This document shows positions 18,501 through 28,153 of a DNA stretch of 64,000 nucleotides, in pieces. This stretch comes from Methanosarcina sp. UBA289 (lineage in GTDB: Archaea > Halobacteriota > Methanosarcinia > Methanosarcinales > Methanosarcinaceae): assembly GCA_002496565.1 (NCBI GenBank), contig DAKJ01000018.1, positions 248,001 to 312,000 on the forward strand, given 5' to 3'. The notes beneath the pieces are model-generated. The model was given only the letters and a program-made list of their open reading frames with translations, ran no database searches and had not been told where the DNA came from. The translations under genes were made by a program, and so were the position numbers. Numbering within the stretch: position 1 is the stretch's first letter; the number at the start of each line of letters is the position of its first letter.

Positions 18501-20447
18501 TTATTCCTCCGTGTATTTTCTTATATATCCGAATGGGTTGAATTTTCTGCCCCCGCCTTGATAGAATTTTCCAAAGAATTCTACATACTGCAACCTGAGT
18601 GCATGCAGTCCGGGAGCGATAATACTCAGAACAGTGTTAAGGCCATGTCCGAGTATAAATACGAGAATTGCAGCTACGGCTGCGAAACCAATCTGAGAAT
18701 GATCAGACCAGATCATTCCGAAGGCGATGTCATTGACTGTACCTGCGATATAAATCGAAGATAGACCGACTGCGATAATACGGGCATACGAGAGAGCGTT
18801 ACCCATAAGAGATGGCAATTCGACCACACCAGCGATACCCTCGCCCATGGCGAGCATCACAATTCCCAGAACAAGAACAATAGCACCGACATACATCAAT
18901 GCTGAACCGCCAAGATAACCAGCTGCTGCAAGGATTGCACCAAGCTCAATAATCATCCAACTGCCTTTTTCAAGAATAGCGTGTTTCATCCCGTGGTGCC
19001 TTAAGATGTTTGAAAATCCGAACAGGTACCCAAGATTTAAGTGAAGCAGTCCGACAAAAACGCTTAGTCCAATCATAGTCATTACCATGTGAGACCTGTG
19101 AATCGGGAAAGTAAATTCTTCTCCTCCAATACTCTCAAAGAGAGTGATAGTTTCCCAACCTGGAATCAAGCCCGGCGTTACTCCATGTACTGTATGTAAG
19201 CTCGCAAGCGAGAATCCAAGGAACTCACCATAAAGAACTCCAAAGATAATTGCTGAGATCTGACAATAAATGAGAATATTCATGAGATCATTCACTGCAT
19301 CTGACTTCATTGCCTTCTTGATAGCCAGTGCAATTGTTCCCAGTATCAATGCGTATCCGATGTCTCCGAGAATCATTCCATAGATCAGCGGGAAGGTAAT
19401 GAAAATCGCTGAGGATGGATCAATTTCAGTATATTTAGGCCTAGAGTACAGATCCATAACCTGCTGCAACGGTGCCACAACTTTTGAGTTGTTGTACTCG
19501 ACAGGGGCACTTTCTTCTTCTTCCTCGTGGACTTCGAGGCTAGTGACGTATGCCTTGCCTTTAGTGGCACTGTTAACTACACTGACAAGTTTGTCATAAC
19601 TCTCGGTGGGAGTCCATCCATCAATTATGAACGCGTTTTCAGATGTAGCTATTCTAAGAGGCAGCTCTGCTTTCTGACTCTCGATACTCAGAACCTCGTC
19701 GCTTGCAAGGATAAAATCGGCGTACCTTGTTTTCAAGGACTCGATCTCGCCCTTAAAGGATTCGATCCTTCTGGTGACTTCGGCTTCTCTCTGTTCAATG
19801 GATCTTAAAAGTTCGCTTGGGACACCACCTCTTTCCGGAACTCTAAGCTCTTTGAATCCAAGACCCTGAAGTAATTCGTAAACTTTGTCGGCATCATTTT
19901 TAGCTACAAACAGTACCACTGCTTTTGATTGAGGGTCAAAGTACAGTTCGTAAGCTTGGGTGATACTTGAAATCTGACTTGCTTCCAGGTTACTTTTTAA
20001 AGTGCCCGCGAAAACCTTGAGGCTTTCGTAGCCACGGTAATATTCAAAGTCAAGATCAATGGACAGATAAGGCAGGATTTCCCTTTTCTGGGAGTCCATA
20101 TCTTTTAATTCATTTTCAAGCTGGGAAATAGATTCCGTTTTAGCTGAAATTGTCCTGTCCAGTTCATTTAACTTCGAGTCAAGTTCACGCAGAACAGCGT
20201 CAGATTTCTGAACTACCGGTTTTTTGCTTTCAATCCCCAAATAATTGGCGATAGAGCGGATCTTCACAAGCTTTTTAGAGACTTCTTCTCCGTTTTTAAA
20301 TGGCTTGCTGATCTTAAAACCAGACTCGTCTTCGACAAAATCTTCGATATGAAAAAGATTTGTATCATGCAATGCATCGATGGTTTCTTTTAGAATGCTT
20401 TTGTGCCCGACAATAACGGCCCTTGTCATCTCTTTAGGTCTACTCAT
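18501..20447 (-). CDS. ahaI: A1AO ATP synthase subunit I (membrane stator, a-type)
   Basis: I place the start at the ATG at 20445-20447 (MSRPKEMTRAVIVGHKS), giving 648 residues, rather than at an upstream codon at 20477 lying deep in ahaH. Residues 1-330 are the cytoplasmic stator-binding half with coiled coils; residues 350-640 hold about eight membrane segments, including the half-channel helix with LPSLMGNALSYARIIAVGLS. The conserved Arg of that helix contacts the Glu65 of the proteolipid ring. The start overlaps the last bases of ahaH. Confidence 0.95.
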   Translation of the reverse strand: MSRPKEMTRAVIVGHKSILKETIDALHDTNLFHIEDFVEDESGFKISKPFKNGEEVSKKLVKIRSIANYLGIESKKPVVQKSDAVLRELDSKLNELDRTISAKTESISQLENELKDMDSQKREILPYLSIDLDFEYYRGYESLKVFAGTLKSNLEASQISSITQAYELYFDPQSKAVVLFVAKNDADKVYELLQGLGFKELRVPERGGVPSELLRSIEQREAEVTRRIESFKGEIESLKTRYADFILASDEVLSIESQKAELPLRIATSENAFIIDGWTPTESYDKLVSVVNSATKGKAYVTSLEVHEEEEESAPVEYNNSKVVAPLQQVMDLYSRPKYTEIDPSSAIFITFPLIYGMILGDIGYALILGTIALAIKKAMKSDAVNDLMNILIYCQISAIIFGVLYGEFLGFSLASLHTVHGVTPGLIPGWETITLFESIGGEEFTFPIHRSHMVMTMIGLSVFVGLLHLNLGYLFGFSNILRHHGMKHAILEKGSWMIIELGAILAAAGYLGGSALMYVGAIVLVLGIVMLAMGEGIAGVVELPSLMGNALSYARIIAVGLSSIYIAGTVNDIAFGMIWSDHSQIGFAAVAAILVFILGHGLNTVLSIIAPGLHALRLQYVEFFGKFYQGGGRKFNPFGYIRKYTEE

Positions 20448-20769
20448 TAAGGACCGCCCTCTCAAACTCCTGTACAAGGTAATTGACGGATTTGTCGATG
20501 TTAGCTTGAGCTTTTTGGGACATGGCTAATGCGTTTTTTTCACCATCGTTTATGATCTTATCTCTTTCCTCCAGGATCTTTTTTTCACCCTCTTTAAAAG
20601 AGTCTTGTGCAGCTTTATGTGCATCGATTTCGGCCTGTTTCAGGATTTCCCTGGCTTCAGCCCGAGCTTCGGAGATACGCCTGCTTTTAGCTTCAATGGC
20701 TTCGTCAACCATTGATTTAGCGCTTCCCTCTGCTTTTTTTATTTCAGATAAGATTTCATTTTTAGCCAT
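20440..20769 (-). CDS. ahaH: A1AO ATP synthase subunit H (peripheral stalk)
   Basis: 109 residues, almost entirely one Ala/Glu/Lys-rich helix (EARAEAREILKQAEIDAHK), the partner of subunit E in the peripheral stalk. First gene of the operon. GGAG lies eight bases before the ATG. Its TAG stop overlaps the ahaI start region; no coding follows in frame, so the TAG is read as a stop and not as pyrrolysine. Confidence 0.93.
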   Translation of the reverse strand: MAKNEILSEIKKAEGSAKSMVDEAIEAKSRRISEARAEAREILKQAEIDAHKAAQDSFKEGEKKILEERDKIINDGEKNALAMSQKAQANIDKSVNYLVQEFERAVLNE

Positions 20770-21523
20770 GTGAATCTCCGTCTCTCAAAATTTAATATAT
20801 AAATTAATAATTAAAAATCCCTACTCCAATGGAGATAGTTAACAAATCCTTCGCAAAAGAACTATATAACAGCTTCGGTTTTATCAAAGAAGAGTGTAAG
20901 AACTATAATGAAAAATCATGATGTATATAGAGTATAAGAATTTTTTAAGAAGAAAATAATTATAAATAGCAAGATATATGAGTAAAATGAAAAAGATTAA
21001 ATATAACAGTAAAAAATAATTAGATACTGACAGTGAAATATAATTAAGTACTGAAAAATTTCAGATAAAATGCTCAAAAATAAAATGTGAAGCGCAACCC
21101 GAATGAGTTGAGTAAAATCTGTAGAGTATATTCAAAATTCTATTAAAATCAGTTGAAAAATTATAAATGGATCATATTACACAAGCCAGTTTAGCTTCTT
21201 TTTTTCCAAATAAAAGGATATCAAGGATTTTTTAAGCACGAAATGAAAGTTATTTCGTTTGGTTAACGCTATAAAATTTTTTAATAAATAAATCCATTTT
21301 CGAGAAAAATCAAGCAATTCAAAAGCTAACTTTCTAAAATTGACTTCTATCCAAGCTCTGAAGAAGTATGGATCTGGTATGCAGATATCAGTAGTAAATA
21401 TTTAGATTAGGAAAATAAACTCATTATCAGAGAAAAAGGAGAGTTTTAAGAAAATAATCCCTGAAAATACTTATTCTCCACACTGACAATTAAAAAATAA
21501 AATAAAAAATAACATAAAGAATG
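20770..21523. other. Upstream region of the ATP synthase operon
   Basis: 754 AT-rich bases between ahaH and the 3' end of the radical SAM gene on the same strand. It must contain the operon promoter. A TATA-like TTTATATATTAAA is at 20791-20803 on the minus strand, but it is too close to the start codon to leave room for a leader, so the real promoter probably lies farther upstream. No gene was seen. Confidence 0.4.
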
Positions 21524-22705
21524 TTATTTTATCCTGTAAGGGATCTTTGCGCCCTGAGGTATTGTATGAATATATTCCTTCCGGAAATCAGGGTTGCGCA
21601 TCATGCAATAAGCGGAATTATCCTTTTTGTAGGCATTATGCTTACCCATATGCTTCCAGATAGCTTCCAGGGATTCTTCACAGATATTTCCGAAGGAGAG
21701 CGGAGTGTAGGCACACGGCATTACTTCTCCATCCGAAGCAACATGTATCCATCTTCTGCCTGCAAAACACCCAAAAAGACTCGGACCCATAAAGTACGGG
21801 AATGCGGTGACTCTGGGACCCTCAGGTTTAGCATTCATCTTTTTCTGGAATTTCTCGAGCCGAGAGACATCCTTTTCCCCTATTACCTCATCCTCGTGAT
21901 CAAGCCAACGTCCTACTGCAATAATCTCATAGATAGAGAGTTCATGCATTCCAAGATTAACTGCAAGGTTATAAAATTCCTCAAGGTCGTCAATATTGTG
22001 AGGGGAAACGACCACAAACATATCAGTGAGGATCCCGGCAGTTTTCGCATTCTTGATTCCAATGATTGCGTCTTTGTATGCCCCCTCTCGACCCCGAATA
22101 CGGTCATGTTCGGCTTCAAACGGGCTGTCTATACTAATTCTTGAAGCGTATAGACCTGCGGCTTTAAGCTCTCTTGCCCTTTCTTCGGAAAGCCTGAAAC
22201 CTGATGTGAAGCAGGTGGCAATTGCCCTGGATTTATCTACTCTGGCTACCATTTCAACAAGATCATTCCGGAGCATTGTCTCCCCGCCATCGAAAGAAAT
22301 AAGATAAGAACCAAGATCCAGGCTTTGGTCTACAGCTCCTGAGATTTCATCAAGGGTCAATTCCCTTTCTGGCTTGATACCAGCTGCTCCGCAATGAATA
22401 CAGCGGTTGGGACAGCGAGCAGTGATTCCTATTGAGAACTGGTCAGGAACTCTTTTTTTTCGGATAGCTGCAATCTCAGCACTTATCACACGGCTGAAAA
22501 TAGGCCCAGGAATAGGCGGGATCCATGTGGAGAAAATAATCTCATTTTCATCCATTGAAATGGGTTTTTCTTCCGCAAAAATATTGTTTATACGCTTGAG
22601 GATGGGTTTTGCAAGCTGGGAAAGAGGACCTTCTGCATCAAGCACTATTTTTTCGTTTTCTGTACTGGCATTTACCTTAATCAACGGACTTTCATATACT
22701 CGCAT
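21524..22705 (-). CDS. Radical SAM protein with SPASM-like C-terminus
   Basis: I choose the ATG at 22703-22705 (MRVYESPLIKV), preceded by an AGGTG site, instead of the first codon at 22825, whose extra 40 residues read like translated spacer; this gives 393 residues. The radical SAM cluster motif is CPNRCIHC, and SFDGGET is the GGE motif. The C-terminal part has further cysteines (FGCFAG, VMPCAYTPLSFGNI and YCMM), as in SPASM/twitch proteins that bind an extra FeS cluster. A leading DUF-like segment of about 90 residues precedes the barrel. It follows a polyprenyl synthase gene by 141 bp on the same strand. The substrate is unknown; peptide or isoprenoid-quinone-like maturation are both possible. 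Confidence 0.85.
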   Translation of the reverse strand: MRVYESPLIKVNASTENEKIVLDAEGPLSQLAKPILKRINNIFAEEKPISMDENEIIFSTWIPPIPGPIFSRVISAEIAAIRKKRVPDQFSIGITARCPNRCIHCGAAGIKPERELTLDEISGAVDQSLDLGSYLISFDGGETMLRNDLVEMVARVDKSRAIATCFTSGFRLSEERARELKAAGLYASRISIDSPFEAEHDRIRGREGAYKDAIIGIKNAKTAGILTDMFVVVSPHNIDDLEEFYNLAVNLGMHELSIYEIIAVGRWLDHEDEVIGEKDVSRLEKFQKKMNAKPEGPRVTAFPYFMGPSLFGCFAGRRWIHVASDGEVMPCAYTPLSFGNICEESLEAIWKHMGKHNAYKKDNSAYCMMRNPDFRKEYIHTIPQGAKIPYRIK

Positions 22706-22846
22706 GGATACACCTGGTAAAGTTGTTAGCAAAAATGGAAGACTAATTAGAGACTTATTAAAATAGATAGAAGCTAGTAATATTATTTTCATTATATAGA
22801 GGAATTCAATAGAGCTACAATTCATTTTTCAGGAAGAGCTGAGTAA

Positions 22847-23704
22847 TTAAACATTCTCAAGCATATCGATAGTTATATAATCTGTAATCTGAAAAAGTTT
22901 ATCCCTTGCCGGACATGCTTTGACTGTCACAAGGGTTTCTTTTGCTGCATTAACACGAAGTTTTACGGCATCTATGGATTTTTGTACTGCTTCTTCCTTT
23001 GACATACTCTTCATGTATACATGAGGCAGAGTTTCAGATGTAAATTTTGATTCTTTGCCTTCGACTACTTCCAGAAACTCAAGAATATCGTCAACAATCT
23101 GGTATGCAGTTCCCAAGCAATTTCCGAAGAAACTAAAACGACCGGCCAGGACTTCATCAGCCCCTCCAATATATGCCCCAATAGAAGCGCTGATCGCAAA
23201 TAGAGAGGCCGTTTTCTTGTAAATGCACTCGAAATAGTTGCTCTCCTCGAAATTGTTCTTATCGAGTCTCAGATCGAGAACTTCTCCTTCAGCCATGTCC
23301 ATTCCTGCTTTTCCAAAATCTCTGACTACTTTTTCCCCATAAGGAGAAATAAACTCAAAACATTTTGCAATTAAATAGTCACCACAAAGAAGCGCCTTAG
23401 AAGGGCCAAATTTTTCAGGGGCTGAAGGCAGATTTCTTCTAACAAGCCCCTGATCCAGCAGGTCATCATGGATGAGGGAAGCCGAGTGCATCATTTCAAT
23501 AGCAAGAGCTGCATCGAGGCTCTGACGGTACGAACCCGAGCAGATCTCACTGGATAGAAGGAGAATAATTGGTCTGATTCTCTTTCCTCCGGTATTACAG
23601 ACATGCTCGACCATTTTTTTTAAGCTGGACTCATTCATTTGAGCAATGAAGTTATTTATTCCTAATTCGACATATCTGTATTCTTCCCACTCTTCAATAT
23701 TCAT
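22847..23704 (-). CDS. Polyprenyl diphosphate synthase (GGPP/longer-chain type)
   Basis: The start is set at the ATG at 23702-23704 (MNIEEWEEYRY), with GGAG nine bases upstream, giving 285 residues. Both Asp-rich motifs are seen: the first as IHDDLLDQ and the second as IVDDILEF. GGKRIRP is the diphosphate-binding motif. The first motif is DDxxD without inserted residues, as in archaeal and type III enzymes. It condenses isopentenyl diphosphate into an allylic chain for archaeal lipids or for the methanophenazine side chain. Chain length cannot be read reliably. It probably forms a two-gene unit with the radical SAM gene. Confidence 0.88.
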   Translation of the reverse strand: MNIEEWEEYRYVELGINNFIAQMNESSLKKMVEHVCNTGGKRIRPIILLLSSEICSGSYRQSLDAALAIEMMHSASLIHDDLLDQGLVRRNLPSAPEKFGPSKALLCGDYLIAKCFEFISPYGEKVVRDFGKAGMDMAEGEVLDLRLDKNNFEESNYFECIYKKTASLFAISASIGAYIGGADEVLAGRFSFFGNCLGTAYQIVDDILEFLEVVEGKESKFTSETLPHVYMKSMSKEEAVQKSIDAVKLRVNAAKETLVTVKACPARDKLFQITDYITIDMLENV

Positions 23705-24507
23705 CAATATTACTCCGTATACTTGAACGGGCATCCGATAACGATCTTATACGACTCAAACTTAAGTTCAGAAACACAGCTTAGTAAATATCTACTATTT
23801 CCTTCAACAAGGTAAGAAGGAAGCTGCCTGTATATTCTAGATGAACCTTCAAGTTATCATTGTTTTCGTCCCTTAGTTCAAAAACTGTCATTGTGGGGCC
23901 ATCTCAAGATTCCATATTAAATAATTTTCTAGAATTTACTTTTATTTTCTGGGATTTTGTAATTAATTATGAAACTTTACTTTTGCCCGACACACCAAAA
24001 CACACACGCCAGAAAAGACCAGCAGTAAGAAAAAGTGCGAGCAGTATTTTCTTTTGTATTCGTTTAAAACTCCGTATAACGCAATCATTACATTAACTTT
24101 TTGTTAAGCTCTGAATATTTATAAGTTACAAAATGAGTATGCAAAATATTGGAAGAAAACTTGACCAAAAATCTCTAAATAGAGACCAAGTAAACTATGC
24201 CCAGAGTAGAACCACTTTCAGGTCACGCAAAAATTTGCATTCTTATAGAAGAGATATCCATAAGATATCGGAGAAACATCCTGATAGAAAACTGAAAGAA
24301 AAAAATACCCATCCAAGAGTGTATAAAAAAATAATGTTTGTTTTTCCACTAAGACAATAAAATTACTTTCACATTTATACTGTCGCGTATCTTCAAATGT
24401 TAAATAATAATTTTTTGAAAGATAGACACAGGAAAAAATGTGCTTTTATTAAAAAATTATAAAAAATAGAGAATTTAACAAGGAATCAGAGTAATAAAAT
24501 AAGATTA

Positions 24508-24539
24508 TTAAGAGTATATTTTTTTGAATATACTCTTAA
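24508..24539. repeat. Perfect 13-bp hairpin
   Basis: Arms TTAAGAGTATATT (24508-24520) and AATATACTCTTAA (24527-24539) with a six-base TTTTTG loop. It lies alone in a gene-free stretch; on the plus strand the loop is a T-run. It may be a terminator or mobile-element scar; no partner gene is evident. Confidence 0.6.
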
Positions 24540-24882
24540 ATATATGTGTTCAAAAAGTCCTTCTTACACAAAAGGGAGGTTGACAATAAGATATAACTAA
24601 GCATATAAAATTAAGATATATAACAGATCAATGATATAAACGGGAGTTTATACCCATTAATGGCAGATTTTATAATTATATCTTATTCTATCCCTCTATC
24701 AGACAATTTGAAGCAAAGGACTGTGATTAATTCGTCCAGCTATTATATTTAAAAAATGCATGTGTAGAGGAGGTCATTATAATATTTTCAACTGCGGACG
24801 CCACTAAGCCAGAGAATATGTAGAGATAAATTTTCCGTAGAGCTCTATTAAAAAGGCTTGTGGAGCTTGAGTAGCGAAAAGA

Positions 24883-24892
24883 ATATATATAA
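24883..24892 (+). promoter_or_regulatory. TATA box of tRNA-Gly
   Basis: ATATATATAA, preceded by a purine-rich GCGAAAAG stretch that could serve as BRE, starts 37 bases before the mature tRNA 5' end. This is the expected distance for an archaeal promoter with a short leader. Confidence 0.55.
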
Positions 24893-24919
24893 CAAATACC
24901 TCTAGATGTGTTGCAGTTT

Positions 24920-24991
24920 GCGTTGATGGTCTAGCGGCTATGACTTGGGCCTTCCAAGCCCAAAACCCGGGTTCGAATCCCGGTCGGCGCA
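24920..24991 (+). tRNA. tRNA-Gly (TCC)
   Basis: Cloverleaf seen directly: acceptor arms GCGTTGA / TCGGCGC, anticodon stem TGGGC/GCCCA with loop CTTCCAA (anticodon TCC), T arm with GTTCGAATC, and discriminator A at 24991. No intron; CCA is not encoded. Confidence 0.95.
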
Positions 24992-25073
24992 TTTAATTTT
25001 TCTTTAAAAATCTAAATTGCTCTTTTTATTTTTTATATTAAACTAAATACATTAAATGAAATCGAGCATTAGT

Positions 25074-25158
25074 GCGAGGGTTGCCCAGCCAGGTCAAAGG
25101 CGATGGGCTTAGGACCCATTTTCGTAGGAATTCGTGCGTTCGAATCGCACCCCTCGCA
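25074..25158 (+). tRNA. tRNA-Leu (TAG)
   Basis: 85 bases with a long variable arm, as in class II tRNAs. Acceptor arms GCGAGGG / CCCTCGC, anticodon stem ATGGG/CCCAT with loop CTTAGGA (anticodon TAG), T loop GTTCGAATC, discriminator A. A TATA-like TTTATATTA at 25032-25040 precedes it. It lies 82 bases after tRNA-Gly. Confidence 0.95.
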
Positions 25159-25305
25159 TATATTTTCAGGGATAGATACGATTTCTAAAAAATATCGTCT
25201 TCTCCTACTATGATGTTGTTCTTCTCATACATGTATCACTTATGTTATATATTAAAGAGTTTTTAAGAAAAATGGAAAGAGTCGGTTTTAGTAGTATCAA
25301 CCGTA

Positions 25306-25359
25306 GAAGATATATTAAAATTGGAAGATATATTTAAATCGTAAGATATATTTAAATTG
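25306..25359. repeat. Three tandem copies of an 18-bp unit
   Basis: Units at 25306-25323, 25324-25341 and 25342-25359, all variants of GAAGATATATTTAAATTG. The third unit runs into the start of the duplicated SDR leader at 25356, so it sits exactly at the left border of the duplication. Confidence 0.75.
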
Positions 25360-25554
25360 GTGGAGAAAACATACCTTAATGGGGGGATTTGCTTAGTTGT
25401 AGGAAGCATTCTGCCTTGAAGTCTGCCTTGAAGTACTTTCTTTGCCTTACTTTTAAGTAGAGATTACTATAATTACGGATTAACAAAAAAGTAACTATAC
25501 AGATCTCTAAACAAAAAATAAGTAGAAGATAATATCTGTTGAGGAGGGGAGATA
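25356..25554 (+). promoter_or_regulatory. Leader of the first SDR gene (duplicated element, copy 1)
   Basis: From 25356 to 25541 this matches 26752-26937 with a single difference (25402 G against 26798 A). It contains a direct repeat of GCCTTGAAGTCT-type units, the stretch AAGTAGAGATTACTATAATTA, and ends in a strong GAGGAGGGGA ribosome site. It presumably carries the promoter and 5' leader. The near-perfect conservation is unlike the coding parts, which differ at about one residue in six. Confidence 0.7.
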
Positions 25555-26334
25555 ATGAAATTTGAAGATTTATTTGGATTGAAGGACGAAGTTGTCATTG
25601 TAACAGGCGGTGGGGCTGGAATTGGACGAGCTATATGTCATTTATTTGCAAAAGCTGGTGCTTCTGTTGCTGTAAGTGATATAAATACTGAGGCAGCATA
25701 CAAAGTAGCTGATGAGATCAAAGCAGATGGCGGAAAAGCCTTTGGAAAATCCTGTGATGTTGGAAAAGAAGAAGATCTTGTAGATCTTGTTGATGAAACC
25801 ATTGAAAAATTTGGAAAAATAACTATTCTTGTTAATAATGCCTCTGGCGGAGGTCCTAAACCTTTTGATATGCCTATGGATGATTTTATATTGGCATATA
25901 AAATAAATGTTTTTGCGAATTTCAGATTGAGTCAATTGTGTGTTCCTTATATGGAAAAGATAAGGCATGGGTGCATTTTGAATATTAGTTCTATGGCCTC
26001 CGAAGGCATAAATTATAATATGACCTCATATTCATCAGCAAAAGCCGCTGTCAATCATCTTACTAGAAACATGGCTTTTGAGCTTGGCCATAAGGGTATA
26101 AGGGTCAATGCAATAGCTCCTGGAGTCACTATGACTGAAGGACTTAAAGCGATTTTAACACCTGAAATTGAAAAAAATATGCTCAAAAGAATTCCGCTTG
26201 GTAGATTAGGCTATCCTGAGGATATTGCTCAGGCTGCTTTGTTTTTATGTTCTCCTGCGGCTTCCTGGATAAGCGGACAAGTTCTAACCGTCGGCGGTGG
26301 AAGTGGTGGGAATGTTCAAGACTGGACGGGTTAA
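25555..26334 (+). CDS. Short-chain dehydrogenase/reductase, copy 1
   Basis: 259 residues of the classical SDR family. The cofactor motif TGGGAGIG is at 17-24, Asp42 after the second strand suggests NAD(H), NNAS is at 94-97, Ser146 is the likely catalytic serine, and YSSAK is at 159-163. The C-terminus (SPAASWISGQVLTVGGG) is typical. It resembles 7-alpha-hydroxysteroid dehydrogenase and 3-oxoacyl-ACP-reductase-like enzymes, but the substrate is unknown. A strong ribosome site precedes the ATG. It is one half of a tandem duplication with the gene at 26953-27720. Confidence 0.93.
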   Translation: MKFEDLFGLKDEVVIVTGGGAGIGRAICHLFAKAGASVAVSDINTEAAYKVADEIKADGGKAFGKSCDVGKEEDLVDLVDETIEKFGKITILVNNASGGGPKPFDMPMDDFILAYKINVFANFRLSQLCVPYMEKIRHGCILNISSMASEGINYNMTSYSSAKAAVNHLTRNMAFELGHKGIRVNAIAPGVTMTEGLKAILTPEIEKNMLKRIPLGRLGYPEDIAQAALFLCSPAASWISGQVLTVGGGSGGNVQDWTG

Positions 26335-26610
26335 TTATTTTTGTAATGTTTAGTTTAAAACTATGACTGTCAATATACAAAGTGATACATTGAACAGATC
26401 TGTTACTAATAATGGAATAAATGTTATACTCTTGCTCAGAATGTTATACTCTTACTCATGTACTTTTTCAGCAGCAGAAAGCATATTTGTAAAATAAATA
26501 GTTGAGGTTTTTTATCCGACCTTCCACAGATATATTCGAAAAATAACATTTTTCTTGTTATCTTTATTGGAAAACTATTGGAAAATCTACAGTTATTATT
26601 CCAAAGTGGT

Positions 26611-26703
26611 ATGCAGAATATGTTGAGAAATGTTCATTTTCCAGTGCAAACAGTATGCAGAATAACTAATGAAAGTACAGTTTCTTTCAAAGTCATAAAA
26701 TGA
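26611..26703 (+). pseudogene. Fragment of a DUF2795 gene
   Basis: Reads MQNMLRNVHFPVQ, very close to MQDILRNVHFPIR in the intact gene at 28857-29192, both in DNA and in protein. After that the frame diverges and stops at 26701-26703. No ribosome site is seen. It lies in the spacer between the two SDR genes and is read as a decayed family member. Confidence 0.6.
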
Positions 26704-26751
26704 GAATGGATTCCGAACAGAACGAACCTTCTTCATGTTAGGGATATTCGG

Positions 26752-26952
26752 ATTGGTGGAGAAAACATACCTTAATGGGGGGATTTGCTTAGTTGTAAGA
26801 AGCATTCTGCCTTGAAGTCTGCCTTGAAGTACTTTCTTTGCCTTACTTTTAAGTAGAGATTACTATAATTACGGATTAACAAAAAAGTAACTATACAGAT
26901 CTCTAAACAAAAAATAAGTAGAAGATAATATCTGTTGGGGAGGGGGAAAATA
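26752..26952 (+). promoter_or_regulatory. Leader of the second SDR gene (duplicated element, copy 2)
   Basis: Matches 25356-25541 at 185 of 186 positions across 26752-26937, then diverges slightly in the ribosome-site region (GGGGAGGGGGAAAATA). The offset between copies is exactly 1,396 bases with no indels until the ribosome site. Confidence 0.7.
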
Positions 26953-27720
26953 ATGAAATTTGAAGATTTGTTTGGATTGAAGGACGAAGTTGCCATTGTG
27001 ACAGGTAGTGGAGCTGGAATTGGACGAGCTATATGCCGTTTATTTGCAAAAGCTGGTGCCTCTGTTGTTGTAAGTGATTTGGATACTGAGGCAGCATACA
27101 AAGTAGCTGATGAGATCAAAGCAAATGGTGACAAAGCCTTTGGAAAATCCTGTGATGTTACAAAAGAAGAAGAGCTTGCAAATCTTGTTGATGAAACCAT
27201 TGAAAAATTTGGGAAAATAACTATTCTTGTTAATAACGTTGGTGGTGGAGGTCCTAAACCTTTTGATATGCCTATGGATGATTTTATATGGGCATATAAA
27301 CTAAATGTCTTTTCGGGATTCAGATTGAGCCAATTATGTGTTCCTTATATGGAAAAGATAAGGCATGGATCCATTTTGAATATTAGTTCTATGGCTGCCG
27401 AAAATATAAATGTAAATATGACCTCATATTCCTCATCAAAAGCCGCTGTCAACCATCTTACTCGAAATATGGCTTTTGAGCTTGGCCCTAAGGGCATACG
27501 CGTTAATGCAGTAGCTCCTGGAGCCATTATGACTCAAGCACTTGAAACAGTTTTAACACCTGAGATTGAGAATAATATGCTCAAAAAAACTCCACTTGGC
27601 AGATTAGGTTATCCTGATGATATTGCCCAGGCGGCTTTGTTCTTATGTTCCCCTGCAGCTTCCTGGATAAGCGGACAAATTCTAACTGTCAGCGGTGGAG
27701 GAACTCAAGAACTGGACTAA
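26953..27720 (+). CDS. Short-chain dehydrogenase/reductase, copy 2
   Basis: The start is set at the ATG at 26953, matching copy 1 (MKFEDLFGLKDEV); the six earlier codons from 26935 are part of the ribosome-site region. 255 residues, with TGSGAGIG in the cofactor loop, an Asp after strand 2, NNVG, and the active-site YSSSK. About 83% of residues match copy 1 by eye. Differences cluster near the substrate pocket (NASGGG versus NVGGGG, and the region after the YxxxK helix), so the two enzymes may differ in substrate. It ends without the Gly-Asn tail of copy 1. Confidence 0.93.
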   Translation: MKFEDLFGLKDEVAIVTGSGAGIGRAICRLFAKAGASVVVSDLDTEAAYKVADEIKANGDKAFGKSCDVTKEEELANLVDETIEKFGKITILVNNVGGGGPKPFDMPMDDFIWAYKLNVFSGFRLSQLCVPYMEKIRHGSILNISSMAAENINVNMTSYSSSKAAVNHLTRNMAFELGPKGIRVNAVAPGAIMTQALETVLTPEIENNMLKKTPLGRLGYPDDIAQAALFLCSPAASWISGQILTVSGGGTQELD

Positions 27721-28153
27721 TAAAAAGAAAATATTAATGTGAAAACAATCAATCACATCCTTTAGGAATAGATTATCTCAGAATTTTCACGCTTACTTTT
27801 GCAAATGACTGCTCAAAATAGTCTCAACTTTTCTTCAATTTGAAAAAAATGGATGTTGAATTGCTATTGTATCGCCTATTGAACTTTCAAATAGTTTTGA
27901 ATCTGCGAAATCATTTTAGGATACAACAATTCACAAAATAATTGGGTCTATTATAGTATTAATAATTGGCTCTTCGTTATTTTGAGTGAGTAATTACATC
28001 AATTCCCCATATGGAAATAGCATGCATAAAATTGATCCATGTGTTGTTAAAAATCACATTCAATCTCGATAATTCTCATTTAGACCGGCCAATTTTTTAA
28101 CTAAGTGATTATTCTCAACCCATGAAAATCGAAGAGCCAATAAGTTATGCTTT
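27721..28153. other. Gap downstream of the SDR pair
   Basis: AT-rich. It does not resemble the 420 bases that follow SDR copy 1, so the duplication ends at or near the second gene. A plus-strand stretch around 27845-27930 reads like an eroded coding fragment, but I cannot assign it. Confidence 0.4.

Larger units (their letters stand above)
23705..24919. other. 1.2-kb AT-rich gap before the tRNA genes
   Basis: No recognisable gene. A 75-codon plus ORF at 24133-24360 has no ribosome site and a composition like spacer. The only strong structures are the hairpin at 24508-24539 and the tRNA promoter at 24883-24892. Confidence 0.45.

Noticed and set aside
20791..20803. TATA box as the ATP synthase operon promoter
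   Set aside because: Only about 22 bases from the ahaH start codon, which leaves no room for the ribosome site within a transcript starting 25 bases downstream.
24133..24360. 75-codon plus frame
   Set aside because: No ribosome site, no recognisable content, AT-driven residue composition; left as spacer.
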